Shown: positions 46,646 through 60,590 of the stretch, piece after piece
How the letters are laid out: every line of letters begins with the position of its first letter
Numbering within the stretch: the stretch's first letter is position 1
NCBI RefSeq assembly: GCF_011320095.1
Contig: NZ_JAANOY010000003.1
Span: 1 to 64,000, forward strand
Origin: Cognatiluteimonas telluris
Lineage (GTDB): Bacteria > Pseudomonadota > Gammaproteobacteria > Xanthomonadales > Xanthomonadaceae
Length of the DNA stretch: 64,000 nt
Reading direction: 5' to 3'
The notes under the pieces: model-generated
Seen by the model: the letters and a program-made list of their open reading frames with translations, nothing else
What the model was told of the DNA's origin: nothing
Database searches by the model: none
Made by a program: the position numbers and the translations under genes

Positions 46646-48721
46646 CTACGGATCCCTGACCAGGCGGAAGCCGACATCGTCGTAGCCGCGTTGGGAATCC
46701 AGCGGCCGCATGCCGGATGCGCCGCGCCAGCTATGGCCGGCGCTGATGCGCTGGCTGCAGTCCGGGCCGCAGTTGCCAAGCCATTCGGAGACCGGCTTCG
46801 GGCCCCTGGTGCCGGGCAGCGCGCGTGCTTCGGTCACCGTGGGTAGCCGGTAGTGGCGGCCGGTGCGCTGGCTCAGCCAGCGTGCATAGGCCTGCGCGTC
46901 TTCCCACGAGACGCAGACCACCGGGTGCTGCGTCGACTGCTCGAAGCCCGGCGACTTCCAGGAGCGCGGCGCGACGATGCGCAGCAACGACACCCGCTCG
47001 CGGCACAGCGCCGCCTCGCGTCCGGTGGCATCGGCGAAGCGCGCGTAATCGCCGCGGCTGACGTCGTGCTGGCTCACCGCGATGATGCGGTCGTCGATCC
47101 GCGCCAGCCGGGTGCCATCGTCGTCGATCGTGGATCCGGGTTGGGGCAACCGCTGTGCCTTGGCTGCCATCGCCGACAGGGTGGCGGGGTCGACGCCGAG
47201 CGTGCGCGCACTGTCGACCACCTGCAGCGCACCGGCGCGATCGAGCTTTTCAACCGCCCGGTCCAGGCGTGCCTGCAGCGCCGTGCGGTTGCGGGCCCGG
47301 AAACGTGCCATCGCCGGGCTCGCCGCCTGTCGCGTCTGCGTCGCCAGTGCGGTGGCCTGCTGGACGTAATCGCGCGCGCGACGGTCGTCGCCATTGCGGA
47401 TATGGCGTTGCGCTTCATCGCCCAGGGCGTCGATCAGGTGCCCCGCCACGACCGGCACCAGCTGGTAGGCAGGGTCGGCCTTCCACGCGGCCAGGATGCT
47501 TTCGAACGCATTAGCGCCCTCCGGTGCGGTGAGGTTGCGCGAGGCAAGTTGCTGTTCGGCCGCGATCACGTAGCGCTCCGCGGGGGAAATCGGCAGCGGC
47601 CGCAGCATGGATGAGCCCGGGTCGGCGATGATCGATGCCCCGGGGACCGCCCCGGGCGTCGGCAACGCAGGGTCGCTTTCGGCGGCCGGGCCCGGCGTGG
47701 CGCGGAAGAACGTCCCGGGACCGGGTTGGCCTTGCCGCAGCGCCAGTCCGGTGGCCCCGGCCGCCAACACGACCACGCCGATCCAGGCGGTCCTGGGCCA
47801 GCGCCGGATCGCGGCCATCGCCCGGTGCGAGGTCCCGGTCACCCGGCCCAGGGCCTGCCCGCTGCGGCGGGGCACGCGTTCGAGCGCATCGCGCATCTGC
47901 TGGGCGCTGCGATAACGCTGCGACGGCGACTTCGCCAGCGCGCGATCGAGGAAGCGCTGCCAGTGGCGTAGGTGGCGCGGCAAGCGCGGAATGGGATCCT
48001 GCGCGTGCATCACCGCCATCGACAACGCATCGCCGGCCAGGAACGGCAGCTGGCCGGTGAGCATTTCCCAGGCCAGCACGCCGACCGCGTAGAGATCGGC
48101 GCGGGCGTCGACGTCCTCGCCGCGCGCCTGTTCGGGCGCCATGTAGGCGGTGCTGCCGACCGCCATGCCGGCGGTGGTCACGCGCGGGCCGAAGCGGCGC
48201 AGGGCGATGCCGAAGTCCGCCAGCAGCGGCCGCTCGGCTTCGTCGAAGAGGACGTTCTCGGCCTTGACGTCGCGGTGCACCACGCCGCGCGCATGCGCGT
48301 AGTCCAGTGCGGCCAGCAGTGCCTGCAGGATCGCGCGGACGCGGGCGTGCCCGTTTTCCTCGCCATCCTGGACGAACTCGCGCTGGCCCAGGTGGCCATG
48401 GGCGAGGAAGGGCATCGCGTAATAAGGCAGCCCGTCGCGGGTGCGGCCGATCTCGAAGATGCCGACGATGTGCGGGTGCTCGAGCCGGGCGATCGTGCGT
48501 GCTTCGTTCTCGAAGCGGCGCCGGCTGACCTCGTCGGCGAGCGCCTCGGGCAGCATCACCTTGATCGCGACTTCGCGCTCGAGCGACGCCTGCTCGGCCA
48601 GGTACACGATCGACATGCCGCCATGCCCGATCACCCGCGTGAGCCGGTAGCCCTGGATCTGCGGCAGCCCCTCTTCGGGCTCCTGCGATGGGACGTGGTG
48701 TTCAGTCAAGGCAGTGGACAT
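46646..48721 (-). CDS. Membrane Ser/Thr protein kinase with C-terminal formylglycine-generating-enzyme-like domain
   Basis: The 691-residue protein has a Hanks-type kinase domain (about 25-283) with the G-loop IGHGGMSIVYLAE, K54 in VAIK, HRDVKAEN (D151), DFG (169-171) and APE (195-197), so it should be active. A membrane helix lies at about 312-328. The region 360-540 is Ala- and Arg-rich and helical. A C-terminal SUMF1/FGE-sulfatase-like domain (about 545-691) has HPVVCVSWEDAQAYARWLS, YRLPTVTEARALP, VSEWLGNC and DDVGFRLVRDP. The C-terminal domain would lie in the periplasm and may sense a ligand; true formylglycine formation is unlikely to be its role. The start at 48721 avoids 288 codons of antisense frame. 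Confidence 0.9.
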   Translation of the reverse strand: MSTALTEHHVPSQEPEEGLPQIQGYRLTRVIGHGGMSIVYLAEQASLEREVAIKVMLPEALADEVSRRRFENEARTIARLEHPHIVGIFEIGRTRDGLPYYAMPFLAHGHLGQREFVQDGEENGHARVRAILQALLAALDYAHARGVVHRDVKAENVLFDEAERPLLADFGIALRRFGPRVTTAGMAVGSTAYMAPEQARGEDVDARADLYAVGVLAWEMLTGQLPFLAGDALSMAVMHAQDPIPRLPRHLRHWQRFLDRALAKSPSQRYRSAQQMRDALERVPRRSGQALGRVTGTSHRAMAAIRRWPRTAWIGVVVLAAGATGLALRQGQPGPGTFFRATPGPAAESDPALPTPGAVPGASIIADPGSSMLRPLPISPAERYVIAAEQQLASRNLTAPEGANAFESILAAWKADPAYQLVPVVAGHLIDALGDEAQRHIRNGDDRRARDYVQQATALATQTRQAASPAMARFRARNRTALQARLDRAVEKLDRAGALQVVDSARTLGVDPATLSAMAAKAQRLPQPGSTIDDDGTRLARIDDRIIAVSQHDVSRGDYARFADATGREAALCRERVSLLRIVAPRSWKSPGFEQSTQHPVVCVSWEDAQAYARWLSQRTGRHYRLPTVTEARALPGTRGPKPVSEWLGNCGPDCSQRISAGHSWRGASGMRPLDSQRGYDDVGFRLVRDP

Positions 48722-48828
48722 GGGACCCCGGGGCAGGCCCGAGCATACGCCGAGCGGCCGGATTGGGTGAATGGCGGATCGGCCGCGGACGCAGGGTGAA
48801 AGGCCTCGCGCCGCCGTGCCGGCATGGC

Positions 48829-49722
48829 TCACACCAGCAGCACCGACGCCATCCTGCGCCGATAGCGACCGACGAGGTCTTCGTCGTCGAGGATCCGGAA
48901 GGCATCGATCAGCGCCCGCCTTGCCAGGCCGTCGTCGAAGTCGCGGTTGCGTCGCAGCATTTCGAGGAACTGCTCGAGCCCGGCGGCGGCGTCGCCTGAC
49001 ACGATCTGCTGCACGCCAAGCAGGTAACGCGCCCGCAGGTCGTCCGGGTTGGCCTGGATCGCCGTCTGCAGCACCTCCGCCGGCGGCGCGTCCCGAAGTT
49101 GGGTGGCGAAACCCAAGCGGGCGCGGGCACGCACCGCGCGGTCGTCCGTGGACAGGTTCGCCGGCAGGGCATCGAGCAGTTGCGTCGCTTCCTGGGCATG
49201 GCCGGTGGCCAGCAGGGCCAAGGCGAGGTCGAGCTTGAGGCTGTCTTCGTCCGGCGCCGCCTCGATCGCCTTGCGCAGTCGCAGCACTTCGGCATGCGGA
49301 TCCAGTGGCGGGGCCTCGGCGGCGGGACCCGGCTCGGGCGCCGGCGCCGGTGCGATCCCGTGGTGGGCGAGGAACTCGCGCAGCTGGCCTTCGGGCAGCG
49401 CACCGGGAAATCCGTCCACCAGTTGCCCGTCCTTGACCAGCATCACCGTCGGCACCGAGCGGATCTGGAATGCGGCGCCCAGCTGCTGCTCGGCGTCGAC
49501 GTCGACCTTGGCCAGGCGGAACGCGCCGTTGTAGTCGTCGGCGAGCTTTTCCAGCAACGGCCCCAGTTGCTTGCACGGCCCGCACCAGGTTGCCCAGAAG
49601 TCGACCAGCACCGGGGTCTCCAGCGACTTCTTCAGCACCTCGGCTTCGAAATTGGCGACGGTGGCGTCGAAGGCGTGCGGGCTGGGGTGGGAGGCGTCAG
49701 GGGCTTCGGTGGCGGGAAACAT
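48829..49722 (-). CDS. cnoX: Thioredoxin-TPR chaperone CnoX/YbbN-like
   Basis: The 297-residue protein has a thioredoxin domain (about 15-125) with WCGPC (C47, C50) and the cis-Pro in SVPTVML, followed by an Ala/Pro linker and a C-terminal TPR-like helical domain (about 145-297). CnoX protects proteins from oxidative aggregation and passes them to GroEL; forms with an intact CxxC, like this one, may also have redox activity. The start at 49722 gives the family N terminus. It lies 107 bases upstream of the kinase gene. Confidence 0.93.
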   Translation of the reverse strand: MFPATEAPDASHPSPHAFDATVANFEAEVLKKSLETPVLVDFWATWCGPCKQLGPLLEKLADDYNGAFRLAKVDVDAEQQLGAAFQIRSVPTVMLVKDGQLVDGFPGALPEGQLREFLAHHGIAPAPAPEPGPAAEAPPLDPHAEVLRLRKAIEAAPDEDSLKLDLALALLATGHAQEATQLLDALPANLSTDDRAVRARARLGFATQLRDAPPAEVLQTAIQANPDDLRARYLLGVQQIVSGDAAAGLEQFLEMLRRNRDFDDGLARRALIDAFRILDDEDLVGRYRRRMASVLLV

Positions 49723-49846
49723 GGCGTGGAATCCGTGGGTCAGGGGCGGGCGGCGGCGTTTCGGCGCGGTCCGCGGGACCGTGCACGCTAGCATCGCCGG
49801 GATGAAGAGCGAATCGGCGCGGCAGCCCTGGCTTGCCGCGGCGGGC

Positions 49847-50098
49847 TCAGCCGTAACGCAGCTTGAGTACCAGGATCGTCGCCGCCAGCAGCAGGGTGAT
49901 GGCGTTGGCGACGATCATCGGCCAGGAGCCGAGCACCAGGCCATAGCCGAGCCAGAAGCCGACGCCAGTGGTGAACACCAGGTACATCGGCAGCGACAGG
50001 CTGTGGGTGTCGCGCGTACGCACGATGCGCAGGGCCTGCGGCACGAACGAGACCGTCGTCAGGATCGCGGCGACGGTCCCCATCCATTCGCCGTTCAC
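49847..50098 (-). CDS. SemiSWEET sugar transporter
   Basis: The 83-residue three-helix protein has the PQ-loop in SFVPQALRIVRTRDTHSLSL and the conserved N in IVANAITLLL. SemiSWEETs dimerise to form a facilitative sugar channel. Length and helix pattern match the family exactly. It stands between cnoX and the amidohydrolase, all on the minus strand but 61 or more bases apart, so co-transcription is uncertain. Confidence 0.93.
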   Translation of the reverse strand: MNGEWMGTVAAILTTVSFVPQALRIVRTRDTHSLSLPMYLVFTTGVGFWLGYGLVLGSWPMIVANAITLLLAATILVLKLRYG

Positions 50099-50159
50099 CT
50101 CTGGCGCACACTTGCGGGCATGGACCGCCCGTGCGCGTCCACCATCCGGTTGGTCGCGT

Positions 50160-51503
50160 TCACGGCACCGCCGGCTGCTGGCCGTGCAGCTTGTAGACGT
50201 GGCCGCCCTTCATGACGAAATCCATGTGTTTCATCAGCGCGATGTCGGCGGTCGGGTCGCCGTGGACGGCGACGATGTCGGCGTACTTGCCGGCCGCGAC
50301 GCTGCCGACGTCGGCCTCCATCCGCAGCAGCCTGGCCGCGTTGCGGGTCGCGGCCTGCAGCGCGAATGAGGCTGGCATTCCCGCCTGCACCATCAGTTCG
50401 AACTCATGCGCGTTGTCGCCATGCGGGTACACGCCGGCATCGGTGCCGAAGGCGATCGGCACGCCGGCGCGGTAGGCCTTGCCGGCGGTCGCCAGGATCC
50501 TCGGCCCGACCTGCATCGCCTTGGCGGCGACCTGCGGCGGGTAGTAACCCGGGATCTTCGCTTTCTGCGCGACGTAATCGCCGGCGATGATCGTCGGCAC
50601 GTACCAGGTACCGTGCTGCTTCATCAGCTTCATGTCGGCGTCGTCCATGAAGGTGCCGTGCTCGATGGAATCGACCCCGGCGATCACGGCGCGCCGGATG
50701 GCTTCGGCGCCGTGCGCGTGCGCGGCGACCGCAAAACCGTAGTCGTGGGCGGCAGCGATGACCGCCTGCAGTTCCGGCATCGTCATCTGCGCGTTGTCGA
50801 CGCTGCTGCTTTCGTCCAGCACGCCGCCCGAAGGCATGATCTTGATCAGGTCGGCGCCCTCCTTGTAATGCTGGCGCACGGCCTTCCACGCGTCTTCCGG
50901 GCTGTCGATGATGCCGATCGCCGGACCGGGATCTCCGGCGAGGTCGGCGCGATAGCCATCGGTGCCGTCCGCGTGGCCGCCGGTGGTGCCGATCGCACGC
51001 CCGGCGCTGAGGATGCGCGGGCCGTCGACCAGCCCAGCCTTGATCGCATTGCGCAGCGCGATGGATTCGTTGTTGCCGTCGCCCAGGTTGCGCACGGTGG
51101 TGAAGCCGGCCAGCAGCGTGCGCCTGGCGTAGACCGTGCCGCGGATGGCGTAATCGGCTGGGTTGAGGCGGAACTGGTCGGAGTAGGTGGTGGCGCTGAA
51201 CTGGTCGGTCAGGTGCACGTGGCTGTCGATCAGTCCGGGAAGGCAGGTCGCATCGGACAGGTCGATTTCAAGCGCGCCCGCTGGTGCCGGACTGCGGCCG
51301 GCCTGGACCGAGGCGATGCGCTCGCCGCTCACCACGATGCTGGTCTGCCCTTGGATCCGGCCGCTGGCGGAATCGAACAGATGCCCGCAACGCAGCACGG
51401 TCGTCACCGGCGTTGCCGGCGCGTCCGCCTCCCGGGCCAGCAGGGCGCCCGGGAGCAGGCAGGCCGCAAGCAGCAGGGCAGGGCGTGGCAGTGGGATGCG
51501 CAT
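50160..51503 (-). CDS. Secreted metal-dependent amidohydrolase
   Basis: The 447-residue protein has a signal peptide (RPALLLAACLLPGALLA) and the amidohydrolase TIM barrel. Metal ligands are in LIDSHVHLTD (two His), the likely carboxylated Lys in LIKIMPSGG, AAHAHG, IEHGT and the Asp in FGTDAG. This subgroup resembles the Xaa-Pro dipeptidase / imidazolonepropionase-like secreted enzymes of Xanthomonadaceae; peptide or cyclic-amide hydrolysis is likely. GGAGG six bases before the ATG at 51503 sets the start. Confidence 0.9.
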   Translation of the reverse strand: MRIPLPRPALLLAACLLPGALLAREADAPATPVTTVLRCGHLFDSASGRIQGQTSIVVSGERIASVQAGRSPAPAGALEIDLSDATCLPGLIDSHVHLTDQFSATTYSDQFRLNPADYAIRGTVYARRTLLAGFTTVRNLGDGNNESIALRNAIKAGLVDGPRILSAGRAIGTTGGHADGTDGYRADLAGDPGPAIGIIDSPEDAWKAVRQHYKEGADLIKIMPSGGVLDESSSVDNAQMTMPELQAVIAAAHDYGFAVAAHAHGAEAIRRAVIAGVDSIEHGTFMDDADMKLMKQHGTWYVPTIIAGDYVAQKAKIPGYYPPQVAAKAMQVGPRILATAGKAYRAGVPIAFGTDAGVYPHGDNAHEFELMVQAGMPASFALQAATRNAARLLRMEADVGSVAAGKYADIVAVHGDPTADIALMKHMDFVMKGGHVYKLHGQQPAVP

Positions 51504-51556
51504 GGAGCCTCCGGTGGCGATGTGGGTGCAATGGTTGGCGATGGTCGCGTGCAGGA

Positions 51557-56109
<4,553 letters not shown>

Positions 56110-56179
56110 ACGCCCCCGTTCTGCGTCCGCTCCGTCGCCCGTGCTTGTCCGCCGCCGCCGCCTCCCCCAGACTCCCGAC

Positions 56180-56896
56180 ATGACCAGAACTTCGACCATG
56201 CCCTCCCTGCCGTGGCTGTCCGCGCTGGCATTGCCACTGCTGCTGGCGGCCTGTGGGTTCCACCTGCGGGCGCCGCTGCAACTGCCGGCGGATCTGGGTC
56301 CGCTGCGGGTGGTGTCCCGCGATCCATACAGCCCGCTCGCGCAGTCGCTGTCCGAAGCCATGACCCGCGCCGGTGCGGTACCGGCGCCTGAACCCGTGAT
56401 CGTGGCTCCGCCGACGGACGGTTCCACCGCGGCGGCACCGGAGCCGCCGGCTCCGGTGGCCACCCTGCGCGTGGTGTCGGAGCGCTGGGGCAGCAAGCCA
56501 CTGTCGGTCAACCAGCGAGGGCGAGCGCAGGAATATTCCCTGCGTTATGCCGTGGTATTCCAGTTGACCGGAGCCGATGGCCGTGAGCTGGTGCCACGCC
56601 AGGTGATCGAATTGTCACGCGATTACATCTCGGTCCCGAACAACTCGTCGGGCACGGAAGGCGAGCGCGAGATCCTGTCCAAGGAAATGCACCGGGACAT
56701 GGTGGTCGCCATCCTGCGCCGGATCGATGCCGCCTTGAGCGCGCCCCGGACGCCGGTGGAACCATCGACCACGCCGTCGACGGACGGGACGGGAACGGAG
56801 GCAACGACCCCGCTGCCGTCAGCGCCTGACGCATCGGCTCCGGACGAACCGGCCGCCGTGCCACCGCCGGCCGCCGAGCCGCCGTCCACGCCCTGA
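56180..56896 (+). CDS. lptE: LPS-assembly lipoprotein LptE
   Basis: The 238-residue outer-membrane lipoprotein is the plug of the LptD translocon. The lipobox LLLAAC and the following GFHLR are the family signature. Core strands include LRVVSRDPYSPLAQSLSEAM, YSLRYAVVFQL and EREILSKEMHRDMVVAILRRI. A Pro/Ala-rich insert (about residues 70-90) and a disordered Pro/Thr/Ala tail of about 50 residues are longer than usual. It lies between leuS and holA as in most gammaproteobacteria. Confidence 0.93.
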   Translation: MTRTSTMPSLPWLSALALPLLLAACGFHLRAPLQLPADLGPLRVVSRDPYSPLAQSLSEAMTRAGAVPAPEPVIVAPPTDGSTAAAPEPPAPVATLRVVSERWGSKPLSVNQRGRAQEYSLRYAVVFQLTGADGRELVPRQVIELSRDYISVPNNSSGTEGEREILSKEMHRDMVVAILRRIDAALSAPRTPVEPSTTPSTDGTGTEATTPLPSAPDASAPDEPAAVPPPAAEPPSTP

Positions 56897-56897
56897 C

Positions 56898-57935
56898 ATG
56901 GACATCAAACCGGACCGGCTGGCGGCGCAACTCGAGGCCGGTCCGCTGCGTCCGGCATGGCTGGTTGCCAGTCCCGAACCGCTGCTGCTGCTGGAAGCCG
57001 CCGACGCCATACGCGCCGCGGCTCGCGCCCAGGGCATCAGCGAGCGCGAGATCTTCGAGGCCGAGGGGCACCAGCGCGAGCCGGACTGGAAGGCGATGGA
57101 GGCCAGTTTCCGCGCGCCGAGCCTGTTCGCCACCCGTCGTCTGGTCGAGATCCGCCTGCCCACCGGCAAGCCGGGCAAGGAAGGCGAGAAAGCCATCATG
57201 GAGTTCTGCGCCGATCCGCCCGCCGACGTCTGCCTGCTGGTGACCTGTGGCGAATGGAGCATGAAACACGGCGGCAAGTGGAGCCAGGCGGTCGGCCAGT
57301 GCGGGGCGACGGTCATCGGCTGGGCGGTGAAACCGCATGAACTGGCTGACTGGATCGATCGCCGCCTGCGCAGCCGGGGTCTCAGCGCCGATCGCGATGC
57401 GGTGCAGCGCCTGGCCGAACGCGTCGAGGGCAACCTGCTGGCTGCCGCGCAGGAAATCGACAAGCTCGCGCTGCTCAGCGACGGCAGCCCGCTCGACGCG
57501 CAGCGGATGGATGCGCTGGTCGCCGATGCGGCGCGCTTCGATGTCTTCCGCCTGCTGGATGCCGCCATGAACGCCCAACCGGCGCTGGTATCGCGGATGC
57601 TCGCCGGCCTGCGCGGCGAAGGCGATTCGGTGCTGGCGTTGCTGGGGATGGTCATCCGGGAACTGCAGCGCTGCGCGGCGATTGCGCGGGTGCAGGCGCG
57701 TGGCGGCAACCTCGCCGCCGAATTCCGCGCGCAACAGATCTGGGAGTCGCGGCAGGCGGCTTACCGGCGCGCGCTCGCCCGCCATCCGGCACCGCGCTGG
57801 GAGCGCTTCGTTGCCGAGGCCGCGCTGGTCGACCGGATCGCGAAAGGCCGTGCGGCAGGCGATGCCTGGGTCGCGCTGGAGCGCCTGCTGCTGGCGGTCG
57901 CCGATCCGCGCGCGCAGGCGCTGCTGGCCTCGTGA
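56898..57935 (+). CDS. holA: DNA polymerase III delta subunit
   Basis: The 345-residue clamp-loader subunit opens the beta clamp. The N terminus MDIKPDRLAAQLEAGPLRPAWLV, LLLLEAADAIRAAA, the FRAPSLFATRRLVEIRLP region and the C-terminal helical collar (VLALLGMVIRELQRCA) match HolA. It begins 1 base after lptE and overlaps nadD by GTGA. Confidence 0.95.
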   Translation: MDIKPDRLAAQLEAGPLRPAWLVASPEPLLLLEAADAIRAAARAQGISEREIFEAEGHQREPDWKAMEASFRAPSLFATRRLVEIRLPTGKPGKEGEKAIMEFCADPPADVCLLVTCGEWSMKHGGKWSQAVGQCGATVIGWAVKPHELADWIDRRLRSRGLSADRDAVQRLAERVEGNLLAAAQEIDKLALLSDGSPLDAQRMDALVADAARFDVFRLLDAAMNAQPALVSRMLAGLRGEGDSVLALLGMVIRELQRCAAIARVQARGGNLAAEFRAQQIWESRQAAYRRALARHPAPRWERFVAEAALVDRIAKGRAAGDAWVALERLLLAVADPRAQALLAS

Positions 57936-58594
57936 CACCAAACGACAGCCTGCGCATCTTCTACGGCGGCACCTTCGATCCGGTGCACGACGGCCACGTC
58001 GCTGTCGCCTGCGCCGCGCGCGATGCCTGCGATGCGGACGTGCGCTTCGTGCCCGCCGGGGATCCGGCGCATCGAGCCCTGCCGGGCGCCGGCGCGCCCG
58101 ACCGCGCGGCCATGGTGGCGTTGGCGATCGCCCGGATTCCGGGGCTGTGCATCGACCTGCGCGAAGTCGAACGCGGCGGCCGCACCTGGACGGTCGACAC
58201 GCTGGCGGGACTGCGCTCCGAATTCGGCCCGCAAGCCCCATTGGCGTGGCTGGTCGGCGCCGACAGCTTCCGCGGCCTGCCGAGCTGGAAGCGGTGGGGC
58301 GAGCTGCTCGGGCTGGCGCATTTCATCGTTGCCGAGCGCCCCGGCAGCCCGCTGGACGCCAGCCTGGCGCCCGAACTCGACACGGCGCTGGCGGGCCGCC
58401 TGACCGACGATCCCGCCCCACTGCACCAGCAGCCGCACGGACGGGTGCTGCGCCTGCGCCAGCCGCTGCAGGCGCATTCGGCGACCGACCTGCGGCAGCG
58501 GATCGCCGCCGGGTTGCCCTGGCGCGGGCTGGTGGCGCCGGCGGTGGCCGACTACATCGTGGCGCACCAGCTCTACGGGACGCGGGGAGCCTGA
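57932..58594 (+). CDS. nadD: Nicotinate-nucleotide adenylyltransferase
   Basis: This 220-residue nucleotidyltransferase makes deamido-NAD. It has the GGTFDPVHDGH motif (about 12-22), the central AWLVGADSFRGLPSWKRW region and the C-terminal HSATDLRQRIAAG motif that binds ATP phosphates. The GTG start overlaps the holA stop. Confidence 0.96.
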   Translation: MTPNDSLRIFYGGTFDPVHDGHVAVACAARDACDADVRFVPAGDPAHRALPGAGAPDRAAMVALAIARIPGLCIDLREVERGGRTWTVDTLAGLRSEFGPQAPLAWLVGADSFRGLPSWKRWGELLGLAHFIVAERPGSPLDASLAPELDTALAGRLTDDPAPLHQQPHGRVLRLRQPLQAHSATDLRQRIAAGLPWRGLVAPAVADYIVAHQLYGTRGA

Positions 58595-58689
58595 CTGTCA
58601 TCGGGCCCCGACCGGCAGCCCGGCTATAATCCGGGCGCCTCTCCGCGCTCCGGCGCCGGAAGCGCAACCCGCGACCCTCCACGAGTCCA

Positions 58690-59109
58690 TTGCATTTGGC
58701 CACCCAAGCCCAGGTCATCAAGACCCAACTTCCCAATCCTCCCCCGCCGACCGACGTGCTGCTGCAGACGGTCATGGACGCGGTCGAAGAACTCAAGGCG
58801 CGCGACGTGGTGGAAATCGACGTCCGCGGCAAGAGCAGCGTCACCGACTTCATGGTGGTCGCCTCGGGCACATCGACCCGCCACGTCAAGTCGATCGCCG
58901 ACGAAGTGGTGAAATTCGCCAAGAAGCTCGACGTCCAGCCGCTGGGCGTGGAAGGCGAGCGTGAGGCCGAATGGGTATTGGTCGACCTGGGCGACGTCGT
59001 GGTCCACGTCATGCTGCCGCGCGTGCGCGAGTTCTACGCGCTGGAGCGGCTGTGGACGGTGGGCGACCAGCCGCCGGAAATCGAGACCGCAGCCGAAGGC
59101 CGGTTCTGA
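58690..59109 (+). CDS. rsfS: Ribosome silencing factor RsfS
   Basis: The 139-residue protein binds ribosomal protein L14 and blocks subunit joining in slow growth. Family marks: [28 protein letters not shown], split by helix boundaries, then [17 protein letters not shown] and [10 protein letters not shown]. The start is unsettled: TTG 58690 or TTG 58696 are the only early choices, and no ATG precedes the conserved region closely. It follows nadD by 95 bases. Confidence 0.94.
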   Translation: MHLATQAQVIKTQLPNPPPPTDVLLQTVMDAVEELKARDVVEIDVRGKSSVTDFMVVASGTSTRHVKSIADEVVKFAKKLDVQPLGVEGEREAEWVLVDLGDVVVHVMLPRVREFYALERLWTVGDQPPEIETAAEGRF

Positions 59110-59143
59110 CCGGCGCCTTCGCCGGCGTCGTCGCGACGGCACG

Positions 59144-59614
59144 TTGAAAGCCAGGCTCATCGCCGTCGGCGAACGCGCACCCGCCTGGGTGTCCGAAGGG
59201 TTCGGCGAATACCGCAAGCGCCTGTCGCACTGGCTGCCGCTGGAACTGGTCGAGGTCGAGCCAGGACTGCGTGGCAAGGGTCGCGACGCCACCCGTGCGA
59301 CCGCCGACGAAGGCGCACGTGTCCTGGCTTCCCTGCCCAAGGGTGCGCACGTCGTGGCGCTGGATGTCCCCGGCAGGCAATGGACATCGGAGCAATTGGC
59401 CCAGCGGCTGGAGCACTGGCGCGGGCTCGGATGCGACCTGGCCTTCCTCATCGGCGGTCCGGAAGGACATTCGGGGGAGGTGACCGCACGCGCGGACGAA
59501 AGCTGGTCGCTGGGACCCCTCACACTGCCGCACATGCTGGTACGGCTGCTGGTCGCCGAGCAGCTCTATCGTGCCGCGGCGCAACTGGCCAACCATCCTT
59601 ACCACCGCGGTTGA
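59144..59614 (+). CDS. rlmH: 23S rRNA (pseudouridine-1915-N3)-methyltransferase RlmH
   Basis: The 156-residue SPOUT methyltransferase has the exact family length. Motifs: AFLIGGPEGHS, SLGPLTLPHMLVRLLVAEQLYRA and the C-terminal NHPYHRG, which contributes to the active site. The TTG at 59144 is the start that gives the family N terminus KARLIAVGER. It is 34 bases after rsfS. Confidence 0.96.
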   Translation: MKARLIAVGERAPAWVSEGFGEYRKRLSHWLPLELVEVEPGLRGKGRDATRATADEGARVLASLPKGAHVVALDVPGRQWTSEQLAQRLEHWRGLGCDLAFLIGGPEGHSGEVTARADESWSLGPLTLPHMLVRLLVAEQLYRAAAQLANHPYHRG

Positions 59615-59656
59615 GCGCCGATGGCCGGCCTGCGCCGGCCATCTTCCACCGAAGGC

Positions 59657-60328
59657 TTACCGCAGGTTGAAACCGATCGGCACCAGCCCGATCGCCTGCA
59701 TCGCACGCCCGTCCTTCATCGCCGGACGGAAGCGCCAGTGCTCAAGCACCTGCCTGCGTGCGGCCAGGTCGAGCCGGCGATCGCCACTGCTGCGCTGCAC
59801 GTCGACCTGCAACGGGCGGCCGTCGACGTCGACCAGCACCCGCAGCAGCACCGTGCCCTCGATGCCATCTCGCAGCGCGTCGCGCGGATAGGCGGGCGCG
59901 GGGGCGTCGGCATATTCCAGCCGCACGCCGGGCAGCGGTGTGCCGCTGTCTCCGGTCTCCCGGGTCTGCGTCTGCTGGGTGATCGCGGGCGGATCGGATG
60001 CTTCGACGTGCATCGGATCGGCCTGGACGAACACTGGCGCCACCGGCGTCGTCTGCGCCGGCCGGGTTACCGCGGCATGGTGCACGGCGGTGTGGTGGTG
60101 CTCGACCGGCACCACCGGCGGATTGGGCGTTTCCGGCTTCGGGACGATCCAGGTCAGGACCGGGCCGCGGTCCGGCAACGCGATCCCGGGCGGCGCATGC
60201 AGCGGGACCGCGAGCAGCATGAACAGTCCGACGTTGAACATGATCGCCATCGACAGTCCGGCAATGCGCTTGCCGTCTGGATGCAGGTGGTTGAATGGTT
60301 GGGACGAGGGGTGGGTTGCATGGGCCAT
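59657..60328 (-). CDS. TonB-family energy transducer-like protein
   Basis: The 223-residue protein has a short cytoplasmic N terminus, one membrane helix (about 24-42, GLSMAIMFNVGLFMLLAVP), a Pro-rich periplasmic linker and a C-terminal TonB domain (about 135-220) with AYPRDALRDGIEGTVLLRV and LEHWRFRPAMKDG. No exbB or exbD is adjacent. It is inserted on the minus strand between rlmH and the maf-rng block. The upstream 262 bases to the SIMPL gene show no gene or clear terminator. Confidence 0.9.
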   Translation of the reverse strand: MAHATHPSSQPFNHLHPDGKRIAGLSMAIMFNVGLFMLLAVPLHAPPGIALPDRGPVLTWIVPKPETPNPPVVPVEHHHTAVHHAAVTRPAQTTPVAPVFVQADPMHVEASDPPAITQQTQTRETGDSGTPLPGVRLEYADAPAPAYPRDALRDGIEGTVLLRVLVDVDGRPLQVDVQRSSGDRRLDLAARRQVLEHWRFRPAMKDGRAMQAIGLVPIGFNLR

Positions 60329-60590
60329 GTGCCGCCTCCTGTTGTCTGCCGCTGCGTGGATGCGCAGGCGGCATGACAGCGCGCCTGCACGGTCGCGAAC
60401 GCGCCGGCGGCGGGGAAGGGGTTGGTTGCTGCCCGGTCACGGCCGCGCTTCGAATGTGCGCCGCGCCCATAGGCCTGGATAGCCGCGCCGGACCGCCGGG
60501 AGGATCCCAGCGACCGGCGGCGCGGTCGGCCGCATCGAGGCGGCGCGTCCGTCATCGACACGCCCCAGCGGGGTCGGTCGTCGTCAGCGC

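Noticed and set aside
46600-46650. Possible CRISPR-like repeat (GGATTGAAACCCGCCC beside a similar CGATCGAAACAG stretch)
   Set aside because: There are only two partial, unequal copies with no regular spacers; the sequence overlaps the kinase stop codon and is more like a dispersed palindrome fragment.
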